40,287 bases of DNA from Gammaproteobacteria bacterium SG8_30 (GTDB lineage Bacteria; Pseudomonadota; Gammaproteobacteria; Steroidobacterales; Steroidobacteraceae): NCBI GenBank assembly GCA_001303245.1, contig LJNS01000009.1, positions 1-40,287 on the forward strand, written 5' to 3'. Numbering within the stretch: position 1 is the first letter of the stretch; each line of letters starts with the position of its first letter. Below the pieces are notes generated by a model. It saw only the letters and a program-made list of their open reading frames with translations, made no database searches and was not told the DNA's origin. Positions 37,649 to 40,287 of the stretch are shown here, piece by piece. The position numbers were made by a program, and so were the translations under genes.

Positions 37649-38680
37649 ATGCGGGCCACCCTCGGCGAGCTGGCGGTCCGATTCGGGCTGGAGCTAGCTG
37701 GTGATCCTGGGGCGGAGGTGACCGCGGTTGCCACGCTGTCGTCCGCCCGGCCCGGGACGCTCTCCTTCCTCGCCAATCCGCGGTACCGGCGTTTCCTGGC
37801 CGGCACCCAGGCCACCGCGGTGGTCCTCGATGCGGAAGCCGCGACGGACTGCCCGGTCGCGAGCCTCGTCGCCGCCAATCCCTATGCAGCTTTCGCCCGC
37901 ATCGCACAGGTGCTGCACCCGGCGCCGGTCCACGAGCCGGGCGTCCACGCGTCGGCGACCGTGCACCCGGAGGCCGACGTTTCCGCTGACGCGCACGTGG
38001 GGCCCCAGGCCGTCATCGAGGCCGGTGCCGTCGTCGGCCCGAGGGCCTGCGTGGGACCCGGCTCGGTGGTCATGCGGGATGCGCAGATCGGCGCTGACAC
38101 CCGCCTCGTCGCCAACGTGGTCCTCTACCGGGGCGTGCGCCTCGGGGAGCGCTGCGTGCTGCACAGCGGCGTGGTGATCGGTGCCGACGGTTTCGGCTTC
38201 GCGCCGGATCGCGATGGTTTCGTGAAGGTTCCTCAGGTCGGATCCGTCCGGATCGGCCACGACGTCGAGATCGGGGCCAACACGACCGTCGACCGCGGGG
38301 CGATCGACGACACCGTGATCGAGGACGGGGTCAAGCTCGACAACCAGGTCCAGATCGGACATAACGTCCGGATCGGCGCGCATTCCGTGCTGGCGGGATG
38401 CGTCGGCGTGTCCGGTAGCTCGACCATCGGCAGGCGGTGCATGATCGGCGGTGCTGTCGGCGTGGTCGGTCACCTCGAGATCGGCGACGACGTCATGGTG
38501 ACGGGCTATTCCATGGTGAGCAGGTCGCTGAAGGGACCGGGGGTCTATTCGTCGGGAATACCGGCGATCGAGACCGCGGAGTGGCGCAAGGCGGTTGCAC
38601 GGCTGCGTCGCCTGGAGGTCCTCGAAAGGCGCGTCGCGACGCTGGAGGGCAAACGCGGCGGGGGCAAGCGGGAGGCGTGA
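37649..38680 (+). CDS. lpxD: UDP-3-O-(3-hydroxyacyl)glucosamine N-acyltransferase
   Basis: 343 residues. Third step of lipid A synthesis. N-terminal uridine-binding domain (~1-100), then a left-handed beta-helix of hexapeptide repeats (~100-300) and a C-terminal helix. Catalytic His238 is in QIGHNVRIG. The neighbouring [14 protein letters not shown] loop is typical. It is the first of the lpxD-fabZ-lpxA-lpxB set. Confidence 0.97.
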   Translation: MRATLGELAVRFGLELAGDPGAEVTAVATLSSARPGTLSFLANPRYRRFLAGTQATAVVLDAEAATDCPVASLVAANPYAAFARIAQVLHPAPVHEPGVHASATVHPEADVSADAHVGPQAVIEAGAVVGPRACVGPGSVVMRDAQIGADTRLVANVVLYRGVRLGERCVLHSGVVIGADGFGFAPDRDGFVKVPQVGSVRIGHDVEIGANTTVDRGAIDDTVIEDGVKLDNQVQIGHNVRIGAHSVLAGCVGVSGSSTIGRRCMIGGAVGVVGHLEIGDDVMVTGYSMVSRSLKGPGVYSSGIPAIETAEWRKAVARLRRLEVLERRVATLEGKRGGGKREA

Positions 38681-38682
38681 CG

Positions 38683-39138
38683 ATGACAGAAGCCTTTTCC
38701 ATGGACGTCGACGCGATCATGAGGCAGATACCGCACCGGTATCCGTTCCTTCTCGTGGACCGCGTGACGGCCTGCGTTCCCGGCGAGACCATCGAGGCCA
38801 TCAAGAACGTGACGGTCAACGAGCCGTTCTTTCCCGGGCACTTTCCGCACCGTCCCGTGATGCCGGGAGTCATGATCCTCGAGGCGCTCGCACAGGCCGC
38901 GGGCATCCTGGCATTCAGGACCGCGGACGTGGTACCGACCGAGGACACGAAGTTCTATTTCGTCGGCATCGACGACGCGCGTTTCCGCAAGCCCGTCTTC
39001 CCGGGTGACCAGGTCGTGCTGAAGGCCCGGCTGGAGCGGGCGATCCGCGGCATCTGGAAGTTCTCGACCTCCGCCGAGGTGGACGGGCAGGAGGTGGCCT
39101 CCGCGACCATGTTGGTCGCCCCCGGTACCGGGCCATGA
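38683..39138 (+). CDS. fabZ: 3-hydroxyacyl-ACP dehydratase FabZ
   Basis: 151 residues, start chosen at the ATG seven bases after GGAGG (38671-38675). A hot-dog fold enzyme of fatty acid elongation that competes with LpxA for 3-hydroxyacyl-ACP. Catalytic His53 (GHFPHRPVMPG) and Glu67 (ILEALAQ) are present. Its stop overlaps the lpxA start by 4 bases (ATGA). Confidence 0.97.
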   Translation: MTEAFSMDVDAIMRQIPHRYPFLLVDRVTACVPGETIEAIKNVTVNEPFFPGHFPHRPVMPGVMILEALAQAAGILAFRTADVVPTEDTKFYFVGIDDARFRKPVFPGDQVVLKARLERAIRGIWKFSTSAEVDGQEVASATMLVAPGTGP

Positions 39139-39905
39139 TCGACCCGCGGGCAGCCATTTCGCCCGAGGCCGAGATCGCGCCCGGCGTCGAGGTGGGTCCG
39201 TTCACGGTCATCGGGCCGCAGGTGTCGATCGGCGAGGGCACCTGGATCGGGCCCCACGCGGTCATCCAGGGGCCGACCTCCATCGGGCGGGAGTGCAGGA
39301 TCTTCCAGTTTGCCTCCGTCGGCGACGCGCCGCAGGACAAGAAGTACGCCGGCGAGCCCACGCGCCTGGAGATCGGCGACCGGAACGTGATCCGCGAATG
39401 CACCACCATCAACCGCGGCACCGTCACGGGGCATGGCGTCACGCGCATCGGCGACGACAACCTGTTCATGGCTTGTTCGCACGTGGCACACGACTGCATC
39501 GTCGGCAACCACTGCGTGATGGCCAACTACACGGTTCTCGCCGGCCACGTCGAGATCGGCGACTGGGTCATCATGGCGGGTTACGCAGGCGTCCACCAGT
39601 TCGGCAAGGTCGGGGCGCACGCGTTCCTGGGCAACAACGCGGCGGTCACCCGCGACGTCCCGCCATACCTGCTCGTCTCGGGCATGCCGGCGGAGCCGAA
39701 AGGCGTGAATTCCGAGGGGCTCCGGAGGCGCGGCTTCACGCCGGAGCAGATCGTCAACATCAAGAATGCCTACCGTGTGCTGTATCGATCCGGCCTCAAG
39801 CTGGCCGAGGCCACGCAGCGGCTCGCAGAGCTGGCCGAGACGCAGCCCGAGGTCGGAGCATTCGTCGACTTCCTGGGCCGGGCGACGCGCAGCATCGTGC
39901 GGTGA
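39135..39905 (+). CDS. lpxA: UDP-N-acetylglucosamine O-acyltransferase LpxA
   Basis: 256 residues. First step of lipid A synthesis. Left-handed beta-helix with hexapeptides through ~190, then a C-terminal helical domain. Catalytic His119 (HVAHDC) corresponds to E. coli His125. The TGA stop (39903-39905) lies at the first unit of the heptad repeat element that separates it from lpxB; normally these two genes are nearly contiguous. Confidence 0.97.
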   Translation: MIDPRAAISPEAEIAPGVEVGPFTVIGPQVSIGEGTWIGPHAVIQGPTSIGRECRIFQFASVGDAPQDKKYAGEPTRLEIGDRNVIRECTTINRGTVTGHGVTRIGDDNLFMACSHVAHDCIVGNHCVMANYTVLAGHVEIGDWVIMAGYAGVHQFGKVGAHAFLGNNAAVTRDVPPYLLVSGMPAEPKGVNSEGLRRRGFTPEQIVNIKNAYRVLYRSGLKLAEATQRLAELAETQPEVGAFVDFLGRATRSIVR

Positions 39906-39997
39906 GTCGTGAGCTGTGAGTCGTGAGCGGCCAGCATGATGTGGTAGCCGGTACCCCGCCGGTTCCGACGACTCACGACTCACGACTCACGGCTCAC
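39902..39997. repeat. Second heptad-armed inverted repeat, between lpxA and lpxB
   Basis: The left arm, 39902-39928, is GTGAGTCGTGAG repeated with one C insertion; the right arm, 39967-39997, is four complementary units (GACTCAC). The ~38-base centre differs from the copy at 16117-16193. It begins at the lpxA stop codon. The right arm is translated in the only frame that can reach lpxB. Confidence 0.7.
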
Positions 39998-40287
39998 TCT
40001 CCGCTCCGCATCGGCATCGTCGCGGGCGAGGTCTCCGGCGACAACCTCGGCGCCGGCCTGATACGCGCCATCCCGCATGCAGGCGGAAGGCTGCGAATGC
40101 TGGGAACCTTCCGACAGCCTCGCCGTCATGGGCCTTTTCGAGGTGCTCGCCCACTTGCCGCGTCTGTTGCGGCTGCGCCGCCAGGTGCGCGAGAGGATGC
40201 TCGCGGCGCGCCCGGACGTGTTCGTGGGCGTCGACGCGCCGGAGTTCAACCTGAACCTGGCCCCGGCCCTGCACGCGGCGGGGCTGC
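39941..40287 (+). pseudogene. lpxB: lpxB 5' part, frame-broken, continuing past the window
   Basis: Lipid A disaccharide synthase, recognised in two frames. In frame with GTG 39941 the sequence IVAGEVSGDNLGAGLIRAI ends at 40072. From ATG 40077, one frame over, MQAEGCECWEPSDSLAVMG and DVFVGVDAPEFNLNL continue to the window end. By comparison with E. coli LpxB, 16 residues (48 bases) should separate the two parts, but only 4 bases do, so about 44 bases are missing. The second frame has a TGA at 40059, so it is not open on its own. The codon before RIGIV is CTC, not a start; the nearest in-frame start is GTG 39941 inside the repeat. Either a true pseudogene (lpxB is normally essential in this group) or an assembly error. 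Confidence 0.75.

Overview
The window reads as a high-GC gammaproteobacterial chromosome segment. The evidence is conserved gene order: yoaA next to tsaB, the block map-glnD-dapC-dapD divergent from rpsB-tsf-pyrH-frr-uppS-cdsA-dxr-rseP-bamA-skp-lpxD-fabZ-lpxA-lpxB, and proteins closest in motif to gammaproteobacterial families. Nothing in the sequence fixes the order or family. I see no tRNA, rRNA, prophage, transposase or CRISPR array.

Layout. 1-2.6 kb: a secreted M28 zinc peptidase (-) divergent from a class III nucleotide cyclase fused to an FHA domain (+). 2.7-4.4 kb: GTP-dependent PEP carboxykinase (-), separated from the cyclase by a REP-like hairpin block. 4.4-5.05 kb: a 610-base gap with an AT-rich island and a run of three hairpins that looks like an undescribed small RNA. 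5.05-7.7 kb: yoaA helicase and tsaB. 7.8-21.3 kb: a phosphate-starvation (Pho) island holding phoB-phoR, a plcP-agt pair for replacing phospholipid by glycolipid, pstS, a porin, phoU-dsbB, the unrelated dapE (-), then pstC-pstA-pstB. 21.4-26.9 kb: map-glnD-dapC-dapD on the minus strand. 27-40.3 kb: the plus-strand translation, isoprenoid, outer-membrane assembly and lipid A operon, ending in a damaged 5' part of lpxB.

How the parts work together. Candidate Pho boxes, seen as GTCAY or GTAAC half-sites at exact 11-base spacing, lie before phoB, plcP, pstS and pstC; three of them have a -10-like hexamer 10-11 bases downstream. This supports one PhoB regulon: sensing (PhoR, PhoU), high-affinity uptake (PstSCAB), outer-membrane entry (porin), and phosphate saving by degrading phospholipids (PlcP) and glycosylating the diacylglycerol released (Agt).

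The least expected features are: a heptad-armed inverted repeat (GTGAGTC units) that occurs twice and supplies or abuts the stop codons of dsbB, dapE and lpxA; an lpxB reading frame that starts inside the second copy and then carries an inferred 44-base, frame-breaking deletion; a ~108-residue charged Ala/Pro-rich tail on ribosomal protein S2; and the candidate structured RNA upstream of yoaA.
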